55,409 nucleotides of DNA from Raffaelea ambrosiae (GCA_002778195.1 PCDI01000021.1:1-55409); one strand, 5' to 3'. Counted from the first letter of the stretch, positions 34,676 through 46,383 are shown. Program-made: numbers and translations. The notes: generated from the sequence alone by a model not told the origin.

Positions 34676-36770
34676 AGGAAGGAAGCGGATGGAGACATAA
34701 CAAACACTACGCACATACCCTGTGCTCGTACTACTATGTAGTTACCATGGATGTACTCGCAAATAGTTGGCCTGTCCTGCGTCTCTGCCTGTTTGCATGC
34801 ACGGTTCTTTTGTACATGCATAGCAGTATTCTCTGGGGCCATCTTTTTGGGGACAAAAGGCAAAAAAGAAAAGGGGAAAACCCCCAATCCAACAGGGAAC
34901 TTGTGTTGGTTCACTGTACTGGTTCCCCTGTTAGCCGCGATAATCGAAAAGGGATCTTCCCTGGATCCAGAGGCAAGACACCAAAGGAAAGAAAAATACA
35001 CCAAAAAGGGAGCACCCACCCTCGTCCATGGACGGGCCGAGAATGCAGTGTTTTTTTTTCTTCTTTTATTCTTGGTCTTAAGCAAGCAGATCACAAACCG
35101 GCTGTTGTCTTTGGCGGGCACGAACGATTATGCGCTGTCTTGTCCGGCTGGTACCTACGGAAATTGATCACACGATCTCAATCCTCACTCAGCTTTCTTT
35201 CCTTCTTGCAAACAACTGCCCCATTTTCACTGGTGCCATGTGTATGCCATATGGCCAGCCGTGTTGGCACCAGACGATCCTACCTGGCTGCCTGGACGGG
35301 GTGATTGGCCTCTCCGGCTGGGGACAGATACGAGACGGGTGTGTGTGTGTTTGTGTGTGTGACGGACAAAAAAAAAAGAAGAAACTGTAAAAAGAACAGA
35401 CAGCAAGATTCTGATCAGACAGGCCGTTTCATGCTGGCCCGTCTTCCATCGATCTCTGGCGGAGGGTTTTCCGTAGCAGCCGAGGGTAGAGAAGTTCGAA
35501 CCGGTAGCTTTAAAAGCCAAGCTTGTTTTTTTTTTGCAGCTTCTAAACTCGGATCCTTCCTCCAACGTCCTGCCCAGACTTTGGCACACGCGAGCTTCGG
35601 AGGAGCTTCCATCTCGGCCTCCATTGGACTGGCTGGCGCGTTTTCCTCGAGGAAAATCAAGTGGACCAAAAAGCATGCGGAAAATAAAGGAATCATTTTT
35701 TTTCCCCTTCCATCCCCTCACGACTGCGAGTCTGCATACGCACACTTGTATTTCGTATTGGAAACCGTGATGCGAGTGGTCCAGCATCCGATGGCCAGCT
35801 GTGCAACACCGTGCACCCTGTGGTCAGCCCTGCCGCCTTTGTTTTCCCCCGTCTGACACGTAGGGCTTTCCAGCTTGCAACGCTGAGCTGAGTGGCTGTC
35901 CTTCCTTTTCCCTCACGCCCCCCTGTCCCACCTGCCAGAATGCATCCGGGAAACTGTGCGCCTGTGTGTGTGTGTGTGTGTTGCACGGCATCCCCCCACC
36001 CTGTTCTGTTTGAAGAACGGCGACTGGCGGGGTGTTGCGGGAGAACCCAGCCCCAGGTGTGCTACGAACTACGGTGTATGGAACCAACGGTCCCCTCGTT
36101 CTCACATTGCATCTTTCGTTTGGGCCCTAGGATGGCCCCCGCCACAACATGTCCGCCCTACCGCCATCCCTGGACGGAGAGAGCGCCGGATAGAGGTGAC
36201 ATCCGGTGGCATTCTTCCCCGATATCTGACAGCTGGCGCGGCAAAGCACAAACGCACGACCCTCCACCCTTTTTTTGTCGAGCGGGATACACTGTTGGTC
36301 TTTTCCGCTGGGGGCTGACTTGCAAACGCACGATTACAGGCAGCTACGAGTTCGTAGGCATCTACCCGTCGGACGAAGAGCCATGGTCGTCAGTACGATA
36401 GTGATCTTGCATGGTGTACACGGACTCGTACGACCTGCTCTGTAGCTAGTTAGTCCGTTCACTAGCGACTAACCATGTCCGATATTGACAGGAACACCCT
36501 TCTTTTCCCTGCGGCCCTGGCCAGAAAGAGGTCCCACCTGTCCACAGGCCTTTCCGTTCAGATGCCTACCCCTTGCTCTTCCGCGTGTTTCTCGGCGGGG
36601 AGGGGGGGGGGGCGTGCAAGAGGGGACAATCGTGCTCCATTGCACATACTCGTAATTTGTAGTGAGGTGGGCTAGTTAGTTCAAGCGTTTTCTTTCCCCT
36701 TGCCAGGTTGTCGGTTTCGGCCCTCCCCTTTCTGTCTCGCGTGGGGATTGGGGTCTTTGTCTGCTCCATC

Positions 36771-36820
36771 CACGTTTGCCCACGGCTGCCCACGGCTGCC
36801 CACGTTTGCCCACGTTCGCC
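36771..36820. repeat. 10-nt tandem repeat (CACGNNTGCC)n
   Basis: Five contiguous 10-nt units, CACGTTTGCC / CACGGCTGCC / CACGGCTGCC / CACGTTTGCC / CACGTTCGCC, followed by decayed copies to about 36850. Confidence 0.9.
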
Positions 36821-38215
36821 CGCGTTGATCCTCGCGTTTGTCCACGATCATCACCATCGTTCACCTCTTCCAGCCTAGCAGCCGAAGGGGGCTTATTCGC
36901 TCGTTCTTCCCTTCCGCGGGGTGTCCTCCGCATCAGGAAAAAGGGGGGAGTCGGCTTTGCCATGCTTTGCCAATCCAGGATGGAATGCGGTGGCAAGAAA
37001 AAAGCAATCGTAATTGGACATACATAGTAGTCTCCCCCTAACCGTTGTCACGGACAAGCTGCACCCAGCGACGCCAAACAACTCTGCACTGCAACGGCAG
37101 CCGGCCCTTCCTTGGCCGACGTGCGCCCACTTTTTGCGCTTTCCGAGCAGATTGGCTGCGACGAGTTCTCCTGCGAACCAAGGGTGAATGATCCCTCTCC
37201 CCCTCTCTCTTTCTCTCTCTCTCTCTTTTGCATGCAAGATACGATGCTGGGCCTCTCCACTGCACCAATCCAGACCAAGACAAGTCGGGAAGCAGAAGCC
37301 AGCAAGGTAGGGGAAGCGAAGCCAAGATGATACATACACACACAAAAAAAAAACCAATCTGATATACCATAGTTAGCTAGTGGCAGGCTGGCAGGGCACC
37401 GGTGCAGGAATTAGCCTGTTAGAAAGGGCTTTAGAAGGGTTTCGTCGGCGGCGCCGTCTCCCTTTCTTTTTTCTCTTCCCGCTGATGGCGCTCGGGGGAG
37501 GAAAGTAAATTGTGGAGGACCAGAGGCGAGGCATTGCATATTTTGTAGTACTACGGGTATGCAGGTATGCATAGGAGCCATTTCATCAAGGAGCCTTTTC
37601 TTTTTCATACTCGTAAAGGCTAGTAGTATGGAATAGGAGTACTACGAGTAGGGGCAGACACCCGCCATGTGGTCTGGGCAAATCAGGAAGCCAAAACGTG
37701 GGCCGGCGTCGATGATGTTCCTCCTCCATGCATGGCACCGTCAACGAATAGTATGTACTCGCTAGTTACTCGTATGCATTTCTTTTGGTTTCTTTTCTTT
37801 TTTTTTGGTTTGCACGCCTGTTCGTTTGCTCGCCTGCTCGCATGTTCGTTGCTCTTGTGTTGCATGGCTCACCCGCGGGTGCCGGGGTTGCGTGCAGAGT
37901 GGAGTGTGTTTCGAGACAGATGGACTAGCCCCAGAGTCTATGCTGGAAAAGGGTGGAAAGCATCGAAAGGAGGGTAGACAGTGGACAGTGGCCACACACG
38001 CTCCTGGCTTTCTGTATCGTCGAATCAACGGGACCTTCGAGCACGGTACCATTCTCACCGCGCCTGCAGACCGCCGGAGCAGGACTATGGGGCAAGCGTG
38101 GGTGCGTTCGTGCGGTGCCGTTCGTGGCGTCGTGGCGAGGAGGGGGGCGGCGCGGCAAATAGGAAGGGCCGCAAAGGAATGCCGCCTGTCTCTTGGGGCT
38201 AGTGTCTGGCAGGCA

Positions 38216-38345
38216 TATCGTACTACTCATACATAGTACATACATAGTAGTACTCGTACATATATACTATGTACATACATAGTAGTACTCATACATACAT
38301 ACATATATACATACATACATAGTAGTACTCGTACAGACATAGTCT
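38216..38345. repeat. Composite array of TACATAGTAGTACTCGTACA units
   Basis: Three recognisable copies of CATAGTAGTACTCRTACA (starting near 38243, 38278 and 38318), plus partial and inverted pieces (TACTATGTA at 38265), are joined by ATACATAC microsatellite sequence. It combines both words that are dispersed elsewhere in the intergenic DNA. Confidence 0.88.
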
Positions 38346-41300
38346 GTGGTCCTACAGAGTAGTCCAAGGCGCCCGTCTGGACACGGGGGAGAACAGACGT
38401 TCGGCATATCAGACGCTGCTGCTCGGGGCGTGGAAGGCGATATACCGTGCACTAATGTGTGTGTGTGTGTGCATTGCCAGATCGGGATGCTGAAGTACTC
38501 GTACTTGGCTGTCTTATGTAAGGAGACAGTTTGTGCATCTCGATGCATCCTGGCGAGTCACGGAACTGCTGTCCTCCTTGACCCTGCGTGCAGAAACCCA
38601 GGAGCCCCAAAGCACCCCCCTGCCCGCGAAAGCCCCTTCCCAGTCTCTGGGCCCCTGGCTGTTCCCAGACCCCTGTCACCTTCTGGAGTCTCCCGTAGCG
38701 GCATGAACTGGGCACGACCACTGCAGGCATTGCAGGCATTGCAGGACAATACACACTCGTACTCGTACAAAGTAGTTATCGTGCTCGAAACAGCCCGCAC
38801 CGCAGGCTAGCTGAGTCTCGAAAAGCTGCGCTGCATGGAAATACGGGCTGGTGCGTTTTCGTTCCCTTTGCCAGGGTGTCTGCCTCGTTTCTGACGGCCC
38901 GGTTTGTCTGTGTTGGCCCCTTCCTCTCTCCTTTTTCGGGACGGCTTCCGTGTCGCGAGAACCGGCTCCCTTGGCCTGGCCCTGGATATACGGTGTACGA
39001 TACGTATAGAGCAGTTGCTATGTATTGTTTGACGGACTCTGTTATGGAGTAGTTACGAGCAGTTGCGACATGCGCCGCTCGCTCTCGCGCAATGGACGCC
39101 CACGGACGCCCGTGGCAGGACCCTCTTTGGTGCATCCTCATCTCGCCTGGATAGGACTATGCGCACATACAGGTAAACGCAATAGAACATGGTCGTAGTC
39201 TGTATGCAGCTTTCCAGTAGTCGCAGCAGACATGTTCATACAGGGAAACGAAGTGGGGATGGATGGTCGAGAGACGACCGGGGTGCCGAGGGCGGACCCA
39301 GCCAGGCGAAACGCAGACGAAGGCAGAAAAAGGAAAGAAGGACCAGACACAGATAGCACAGACACAGATACAGCAAGAGACACCACAGACAATAAACGGC
39401 CGCCGAAGCAGGGACAACGGCCGGGGCAGAATACGGTAGCAACGCGCGAGAAAAAAAATGCAAAAAAAATGCAAAAAAAAAATGAAAGACCAAACACACG
39501 ATCGACCGCCATACTGGCCATATCATATTACATAGTTAGTCGCTGGCTCGTAGTGCTCGTACACCACAGGACGGTGGCATTCTCCTCCTCGACTTGCCCA
39601 CTTACAGAGTCGCATACTCAACGACCAGGCCCTCTTTTTTTTCTGCGGCCTATCCCATATTATATTACGCTGGTAGTTATGCCACCTTGCCTCGTCGCAT
39701 CGCCTCCTGTTCTGGCTCCTCCTGTCTGGCCACAACCCACTGCGCACGAGAGGCTACACACGTTTGTGCAGCCTTTTCTTTTCTTCTTCTCTTGTTTCCC
39801 CCCCTTTTTTTCTTCTTTTCCCTCTCGGTCTCTTTCTTCCGTTTCCGCTTCGTCTGATCTCCGCACGTCTTCGTCCAAGCCAGATGACGCCCCAAAACGT
39901 GGCCGCCTGTTGATGCATGCACGCTGAGCACTGGGCAGCTTGTATCTGAACTAGTTGCGTCGTACACACACGCACTGCGGATCTCGCACACCACAGCGCA
40001 ACCCTGGCCAGAGAAAACGCCCTTTCCCGTCAGACTGGAAAACGACTCTCATCCCTTGCTTCCTCGCAATTGTCACCTTTGTACGAGTACGTTCTTTCTC
40101 GCCCTCTCTCCACACAACAATCACGGCCCCCTTGTCTTGAGCCCACTCTTTTTGTCTTTTTTTTTTGCCTTTTTTGTGCCTTTTTGTGCCTTTTTTTTGT
40201 GCCTTTTCTTGTGTGTAGCTGTTGTTTTTGTATTTTGTATTTTTGTATTTTTTTTTCTTTGGGTCTTCTTCTTTTGGTCTTCTTCTTTTCTGGGCCGTGC
40301 TTTTTCTCGTCTCTCGATCATCCCTTGCCTTCTTTTTTTTTGCTTTTTTTTTCTCTTTTTTGCCCTTCGTCTTTCCGCTCATCCCTTGCTTCCTGTCGTT
40401 TCTTTTTTTCGACCGACGAGCCTTTTTGCGCCTCACCTTTCCCATCCACTCAGACAACTTCTTACACCGTTCAGACGCAAACACTCCACCACACCCCCCT
40501 CTCCATCCGTCCTCCGTGTGTTCCGCAGCAAACGGCAGCCGTCCGCTGAGAGCTGAGAGGAGCTTCCCGGCCGACCTGTTTGTTTTTGATATTTTGCTTT
40601 TTGGTATCCTGACTTTGGACGTGAGATAGATGTGCGTGGCGTGCCTAGCTTTCCGTGCCTGTGTTGGTGCTTCACATTGTGGTCTTCTGCCGCGTGTGGC
40701 TGTTTTCTGACACTTTCTATTGTCAGTCACGCTCACTAACCAACCCGTCTTTCAAACAGCAAGCGGCTCTTTCAGACGCACACCGATTCCTTTCTCTCTC
40801 TGGTGCCTGCTTCTGCCTCTCCGTCTCCGCGCGTGTCCTGTCTCCCTTGACGGCCGCTTTCGTTTCTTTCTCTTTCGTCCTAATATTTGTACCCGTTGCC
40901 CTCCTCTTTCTTCGCGGGCTTTCTTCCACTCCAGCCGCAAAGCATCCCTTTGTATGTCTTTGTCTCATGACCACGAGCTCCTCCTCACTTACCCGACCTT
41001 GCTCTTCGTTTCATCGACAGAGCCTCTTTCCCCATTCTCTCCTTCCCTCCTTCTTTCTACTACCCATTCTTCCATCTCGCCAGACATCCAAACTATCCTC
41101 TGAGTTTTAGACTCCCTTCATTCTTCTCTGTCTCTTTCTTCGAACCCTTCATTCTCTCTCTCTATCTCTCTCTCCCTTTCTGTCTCGCCGGTCTCTATCT
41201 CGCTTGGGCGCTCACACAGACTTTCTCCCTTCCGTTTCTGCAAGAGTTACCCACTACGCCAGTCTAGTCCTGGCTGGGCTTCGGTTTCGTCCCCCCCCCC

Positions 41301-41942
41301 CCCCTGCAGCCACCACTACTGTAACCTATCAATCTTTTTCTGCAGCTTGCTTGGCCTGCACCTCGATCTGCATTCTGCTATACGCGGCTACCTGACCAGA
41401 ACGACAAACAAAAACACTCCTGGGTCCTCACTTCCCCAATCCCAACTGCCATTCGACCAACTTTCCCCCACGACACCGACGCAATCGAACAAGCGCATTC
41501 TTTGCAAAACCGGGCAACTTTTTGGCTCTAGCTTTTCTCCACTTCGGCCCTGACAAGAAAGTGTCCCTTACACACCGTCCAGGCGTTCCAGCTCTTTTTG
41601 GGGTGGCTTCCCCGGCATCGCTTCCGCTGCTTCCCGCCGTGTCTGGAAATCTTTCTTTTGTGTTTGGCGTTATTATTTCTGCCACCTTCTTTTTTCTCTC
41701 TCCTTGCTAGTCTCTTTTATTTTCTCTTTTCCTTTTAGGGAAGACTGGAGGCGAGAGAAAAGAAAGAAAAGGAACAGAGTCTCTCACCAACCAGGCGAGC
41801 TCTCCCTACTCCCATCGCTGCAGCACCCAAGACAAATCCAAGACGCAAACAGTGTTTCGAGAGAATCGGAGAGCCCGAGTCTGGCAAAGCGACCTCCACC
41901 CAGCACAATCCAGCCGCAACCCGTTGCGCATTGAGCACACAG

Positions 41943-41999
41943 ACACACACACTCTCTCGTGTACACACACACACACACACGCACACGCACACGCACACT
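41943..41999. repeat. (CA)n-rich tract in the G-alpha leader
   Basis: An interrupted CA/CG-CA dinucleotide tract ends about 40 nt before the ATG of the G-alpha gene. Confidence 0.85.
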
Positions 42000-42039
42000 T
42001 TGCTCGCCCGCCCGCGCACGCCCATTCCCGCTTCACATC

Positions 42040-43803
42040 ATGTGCTTCGGCTTCGGCAGAAAAGCCGGCGCAGATGCCGACGCCGCCCGCTCCAAGGAGC
42101 TGGACAAGGCCATCCGCAACGATGAGAAGCGCCTGGCCAAGGAAATCAAGCTCCTGCTGCTAGGTGCGTTTCCTTGTGCACTTGCGCGTGTTCGGAGAGC
42201 CGAAGCGCTGAAGAACTGAAGAGACACGAAACCAATACTGACTGCTCGTCCAGGCGCTGGCGAATCGGGCAAATCGACGGTCCTCAAACAGATGAAGCTG
42301 ATCTACTCGCAAGGGTTCAGCAAGAGCGAAAAGCTCGAGTGGAAGCCCGTCATCTTCAACAACATTGTCCAGTCGTTCTGCAATATCTACGATGCCATGC
42401 AGGAGCTGGACATTGAGTTTGAGGACAAGAACAACGAGGTAAGAAAAAAAAAATGCCCTCAAAGCCCGGGAAAACAGCTTGCGACCCAATAAATGGGGGT
42501 GTTCGGCGCAAAACGTGGCGAGCTCAAATCTGGGCACGAAGCCAATTCAGCGCCAGTCTTCCCGTCAGCTCCTGCGCCAGCTCCGGCGCCAGCTCCAGCG
42601 CCAACCCCAGGACCACACCCACCTCACCAAGCCATTTTTCTCTCGCAGCCAGAGGTACCGACGCTAACACGGGGGCTAGAAAAACATCGAACTCATCCTA
42701 ATCGACTACGAACTCGGCGCGAACGATCCGTTGCCGGAAGAGTACCTCCAACCGGTCAAAGACCTGTGGGCAGACGGTGGCGTGAAAAAGGCCATAGCGA
42801 AGGGCAACGAGTTCGCCCTGCACGACAACCTCGAATAGTGAGTGTTCCCCCCATTCCTTTTTTTTTTTTTTGGAGCCCCTGAAACCCATCCATACTTGCC
42901 GTCCCTTGCCATCCTGGCGTACCTCGGGCGCCCGGTACACCGGTACACTGCATGTGGGCCGCGGATAATTACGCCAGTGGCAACGTGCCCATGGATCTGC
43001 GCGCATTGGGTCACCAAACTGAAAGAAAGCCATTCAAAGCCATTCTCGCAAATGAGAGTCGTCGGAGAGGGTCCTTTTGCTAACCGTTTTGCCTCGCCTT
43101 CCGCTGCGCACAGCTTCTGCCGTGACCTGGACCGCATCTGGAAGCCCGACTACGTGCCCAATGACCAAGACCTGCTGCGGTCGCGGTTACGAACAACGGG
43201 CATCACCGAGACCGTCTTCGACCTCGGCCAGCTGACGTACCGCATGTTCGACGTCGGCGGTCAGCGGTCGGAGCGCAAGAAGTGGATCCACTGCTTCGAG
43301 AATGTGAACTGCTTGTTGTTCCTGGTCGCCATTTCTGGCTACGACCAGTGTCTCGTCGAGGACAAGGACGGGGTAAGTGCAAACAAACTGGTGGTAATGA
43401 ATTCAATTTGTGACATTCTTCAAAGAAATTCTTGGCTGACCTTCCCCCCCCCCCCTAGAACCAAATGAACGAGGCCCTGATGCTGTGGGAGTCCATTGCC
43501 AACTCGCACTGGTTTACCAAGTCGGCCATGATCCTGTTCCTCAACAAGATGGACCTCTTCAAGGAGAAGCTGCCCCGGAGCCCGATCACCGAGCACGGCT
43601 TCACCGACTACCACGGCCCGCCGGCCGACTCCAAGCAGGCCAGCAAGTACTTTATGGACAAGTTCCGGGCCCTCAACCGCAACATGGAACGCGAGGTCTA
43701 CGGACACTTTACCAACGCCACCGATACCAACCTGCTCAAGATCACCATGGGCTCCGTCCAGGACATGATCATCCAGCGGAATCTGAAGCAGCTCTTGCTA
43801 TGA
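42040..43803 (+). CDS. gna-2: Heterotrimeric G-protein alpha subunit, fungal group II (GNA-2 type)
   Basis: Signal-transducing GTPase at the plasma membrane. Exons are 42040-42163, 42254-42438, 42680-42837, 43114-43372 and 43459-43803 (introns 90, 241, 276 and 86 nt), giving 356 residues. All G-boxes are present: GAGESGKST at 42-50, catalytic Arg180 in RLRTTGITET, DVGGQRSERKKW with Gln206, NKMD, and TNATDT. The N-terminus MCFGFGRKAG lacks the MGxxxS myristoylation signal but has Cys2, as in N. crassa GNA-2; palmitoylation is therefore the likelier anchor. The C-terminus is IIQRNLKQLLL without the pertussis-toxin Cys. Intron 2 contains a 12-nt (CAGCTCCNGCGC) repeat. Stops in the intron 2 read-through frame confirm that it must be removed. 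The long pyrimidine-rich leader may carry regulatory uORFs. Confidence 0.94.
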
Positions 43804-45989
43804 GGGAAGAACTGTCATCTGGCAGAGACGCAATGGTCTCTCAGCTATTTCCTGCGCCCACCACAGCCTATCATACACCGACATTGATCAACTTGCCGAC
43901 TGCTTCGACATTGATACCACGCCTTCTTCCGATATCCCATTCTTCTCCCTCCCCTTTCGGTGTATACTTCTGCATGTATATTTGCTTTTTTTTACCGCCT
44001 ACTTTTTTTTGTCTCTTTTTCTATTCTGTCTCATACTCGGTGTTTTTTTTTGGTTTTCGTTCTATTCATTTTCTGTCTCTCGGCTGGCACTTGTCCATTT
44101 TTTACAATGCCTTCTTTCCTCGACTACCCATACAAACCCGTCTCTACGACATGTTACTCGCTACGATCCGAAGCCGGCAGTTCCGGAAATTGATACCTTT
44201 TTTTGTGTGTTTGTAGTGGCCGTTTGCTTTCTTCCTTCTCGTCTCTTTCAATCTCGGTTCGCCCATTTTTTTACATTCTTCCCTTTTTATTGCTTTACCA
44301 TGTCTTGCCGGAAACGGGGGCGGTGGATAAATTCACACGAGGACTCTCGGGTCTGGCCTTTTTCTCGAAAAAAGTTCATGCCTGCACAATGTCTCTTTTT
44401 TTTTTTCAAAAACCAAATGTTTCTATAGATCAATATATATACGACTGATGATGATTTAAAAATCAGAGTTCAATTATTTCAATGGGAGGAGGAACTTGTG
44501 ATGCTCCACTTGGGTTATTGCGTGTGAAGCGAGTTGTTGTGCCTGAATTTGTGCAGCGGATTCGTGTAATGAACTCTCCTGGGTTAGGGCTGCAAACACC
44601 TTGGCAAATCGCATCGAATGGCCAACCCCTGCAGCCTGGCACAAGACATGCACGCAGCTTTCACATGCCATCTGAAAGTCGCCAGGTACAGAGTCTCCCT
44701 TTCCAGGCTTTCCCTTTTCTGGGACTGCAGCTGAAGGTTCAAGAAAAAAAAAGGAAAGATAAAAAGGAAAGTGTCCAATGGCGGTTGGTGCTTGCCAAAC
44801 AGCCGGGACGAACCGCTACAGATACGAGTAGGGAGGTGTCAGTCACCATTGATCCCTCTTTGCCTGTCCGGGACTTCAACATTGGTGCTTTCTGCAGCGG
44901 TGTGATGTTGGTGGCACCAGTCCGTGGAAGGACAGGCATGCCTTGTTCTGGGCAAAAGTTGGGGGCCAAGGACAGAGGAAAAGGGCATTACTACTCGTAT
45001 GCTAAAAAAGCAAGGAACACCGTGCAGGACACTAATTCTGCTGTTCAACAGGCCCGTATGCAAGGCGCGTGTTATTTCGTCACATCACGAATGGCTAAAA
45101 GTGGCTTTAATCATAGTCTTGGTAGTAGGGAATAAGTGAACCAACCCACCGGGAAAGTTGGGGGAAGCCCTTTTTTCTTTTCAAACAGAAGGCATGCTAG
45201 GGACCAAAGCTTTAATGAAGAGTCTCTCCCGATGCCCTTTACATTCCAGTGTACAAAACAACACCTCAAAAGTTGGGGGGATGCATGCCACTTTTCCTGC
45301 TATATCCGCAGGGGGGACGGAAAGCAAGACCGAGGCCAGAGAGGCTCTTTCTAACAGCTTTAAAAGATGCTTCTTTCGTGTTACACTTTTTATGGTTTTT
45401 TTTTCGACCTTGTGTCAATTAACCTTTTTTTGGCGACTGTTGCTGGGGCCCGCTTTTCTCCCGTCGCCCCGTCCAACGTCCCGTTTTCCTTGTTTTTTAG
45501 GGACAAAAAAGCAGGCCAGTTTCAGTTGCGCAGCCAATCAGCGATCTCTTGGCCCCTGAGCAAAGCTGGGCGACAGAGGGGTAGCATCTGGGCAACCCAC
45601 CTGTAAGGCACAGCAGCCAATTAATAGGTACTGACGGTTCAGGGCAGGGGGTACTTGTATTCAGGATGCCATCGACCCAGCAACAAATTGGTCCATTACG
45701 GGTATGCATCGGAAGACGCAGGATGATGGGCAGAGAACACAATAGTTACTATCAACGGTCGTAGATGATTTTTTGGTTTTTCTTTCTGCTCTACATAGTA
45801 TCTCGTCTCTTCACTTCTTTCGAATAAAGACAACAAAAACTTTGATTTATTGCCATATCCGCTCTTTCCCTGTTCCGACAGCCGTTGACATCAGCCGCTC
45901 CTTCCTTCGTGTGAACAAGATACATAGTACAGCATCCCCAGCGTCATCTGATCCAGCCCAACAGCTCGTATACGCGCATCCCCCTGGGG

Positions 45990-46029
<40 letters not shown>

Positions 46030-46272
46030 TGAATCTACGAACGCCCTTCTCCTTTTTTCCTCCTCCTTCAACAAAGCGCAACGAAGCAGCGTCCAGCACG
46101 GCAGCTCTTTCTGCTGCGCTCCAGCTTTCCTCCTTTTCGATCGCAGAAGCACACGGAGCAAACGCAACCGCTCCCTGTCCGACGAGGCCGAATCCAACCG
46201 GAGCCGGGAAAAAAAAAAAGACAAAGAAACGTCGTGTCCATCCTCTGCCACGACGCACCCGGATTCTCTCAA
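43804..46272. other. Intergenic region G-alpha / beta-glucosidase
   Basis: 2.5 kb. The left part is a T-rich 3' region of the G-alpha gene. AAAGTTGGGGG occurs three times (44955, 45154, 45269). A 38-A homopolymer sits about 245 nt before the first beta-glucosidase-frame ATG. No gene supported. Confidence 0.5.
45990..46027. repeat. Poly(A) tract, 38 nt
   Basis: Uninterrupted run of A on the plus strand, upstream of the beta-glucosidase. The exact length is prone to sequencing error. Confidence 0.9.
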
Positions 46273-46383
46273 ATGGCCACCAACCAGCACCACTACTACG
46301 ACGGCTTCGACACCACCCACCCGCTGAGGCACCCTCTGCCGCCGCCGCCGCCGCCCGAATCGTCCGTCGACAGTTCCAGCTGA
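46273..46383 (+). CDS. In-frame upstream ORF / possible N-terminal extension of the beta-glucosidase
   Basis: ATG at 46273 opens 36 codons (MATNQHHYYDGFDTTHPL, a poly-Pro stretch, ending ESSVDSSS) and stops at UGA 46381-46383. The stop is in the same frame as the beta-glucosidase ATG at 46393, nine bases further on. No other stop intervenes. The composition continues smoothly into the Pro-rich start of the main protein (TPPPLPPAPG). It can be read as an upstream ORF, as an extension made by UGA readthrough, or as part of a spliced first exon. The peptide resembles a true N-terminus more than random sequence, but this is a judgement. Confidence 0.5.
   Translation: MATNQHHYYDGFDTTHPLRHPLPPPPPPESSVDSSS

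Larger units (their letters stand above)
33819..42039. other. 8.2-kb gene-poor tract before the G-alpha gene
   Basis: The largest gap in the window. 34.0-39.5 kb carries most of the dispersed TACTCGTA/TACATAGTA words, a composite array (38216-38345), a 10-nt tandem repeat (36771-36820) and several (GT)n runs. From about 39.6 to 42.0 kb the plus strand is strongly pyrimidine-rich, probably promoter plus a long leader of the G-alpha gene. One ORF of 186 codons (34747-35304) follows a TATA-like site but lacks the local codon bias. I support no gene here. Confidence 0.5.

Noticed and set aside
35494..35502. GTTCGAACC resembling a tRNA B box
   Set aside because: No A box, acceptor stem or anticodon arm could be folded around it on inspection.
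39951..40736. Lys/Arg-rich open frame on the minus strand
   Set aside because: It is the antisense of the pyrimidine-rich leader of the G-alpha gene, so the Lys/Glu/Arg composition is a by-product of strand asymmetry.
42493..42882. Pro/Ala-rich open frame through intron 2 of the G-alpha gene
   Set aside because: It is in a different frame from exon 3, and the in-frame extension of exon 2 hits a stop, so it is intronic sequence.
44482..45135. 217-codon frame between G-alpha and beta-glucosidase
   Set aside because: No domain or splice structure, and it runs through two dispersed TACTCGTA-type words and homopolymer tracts.
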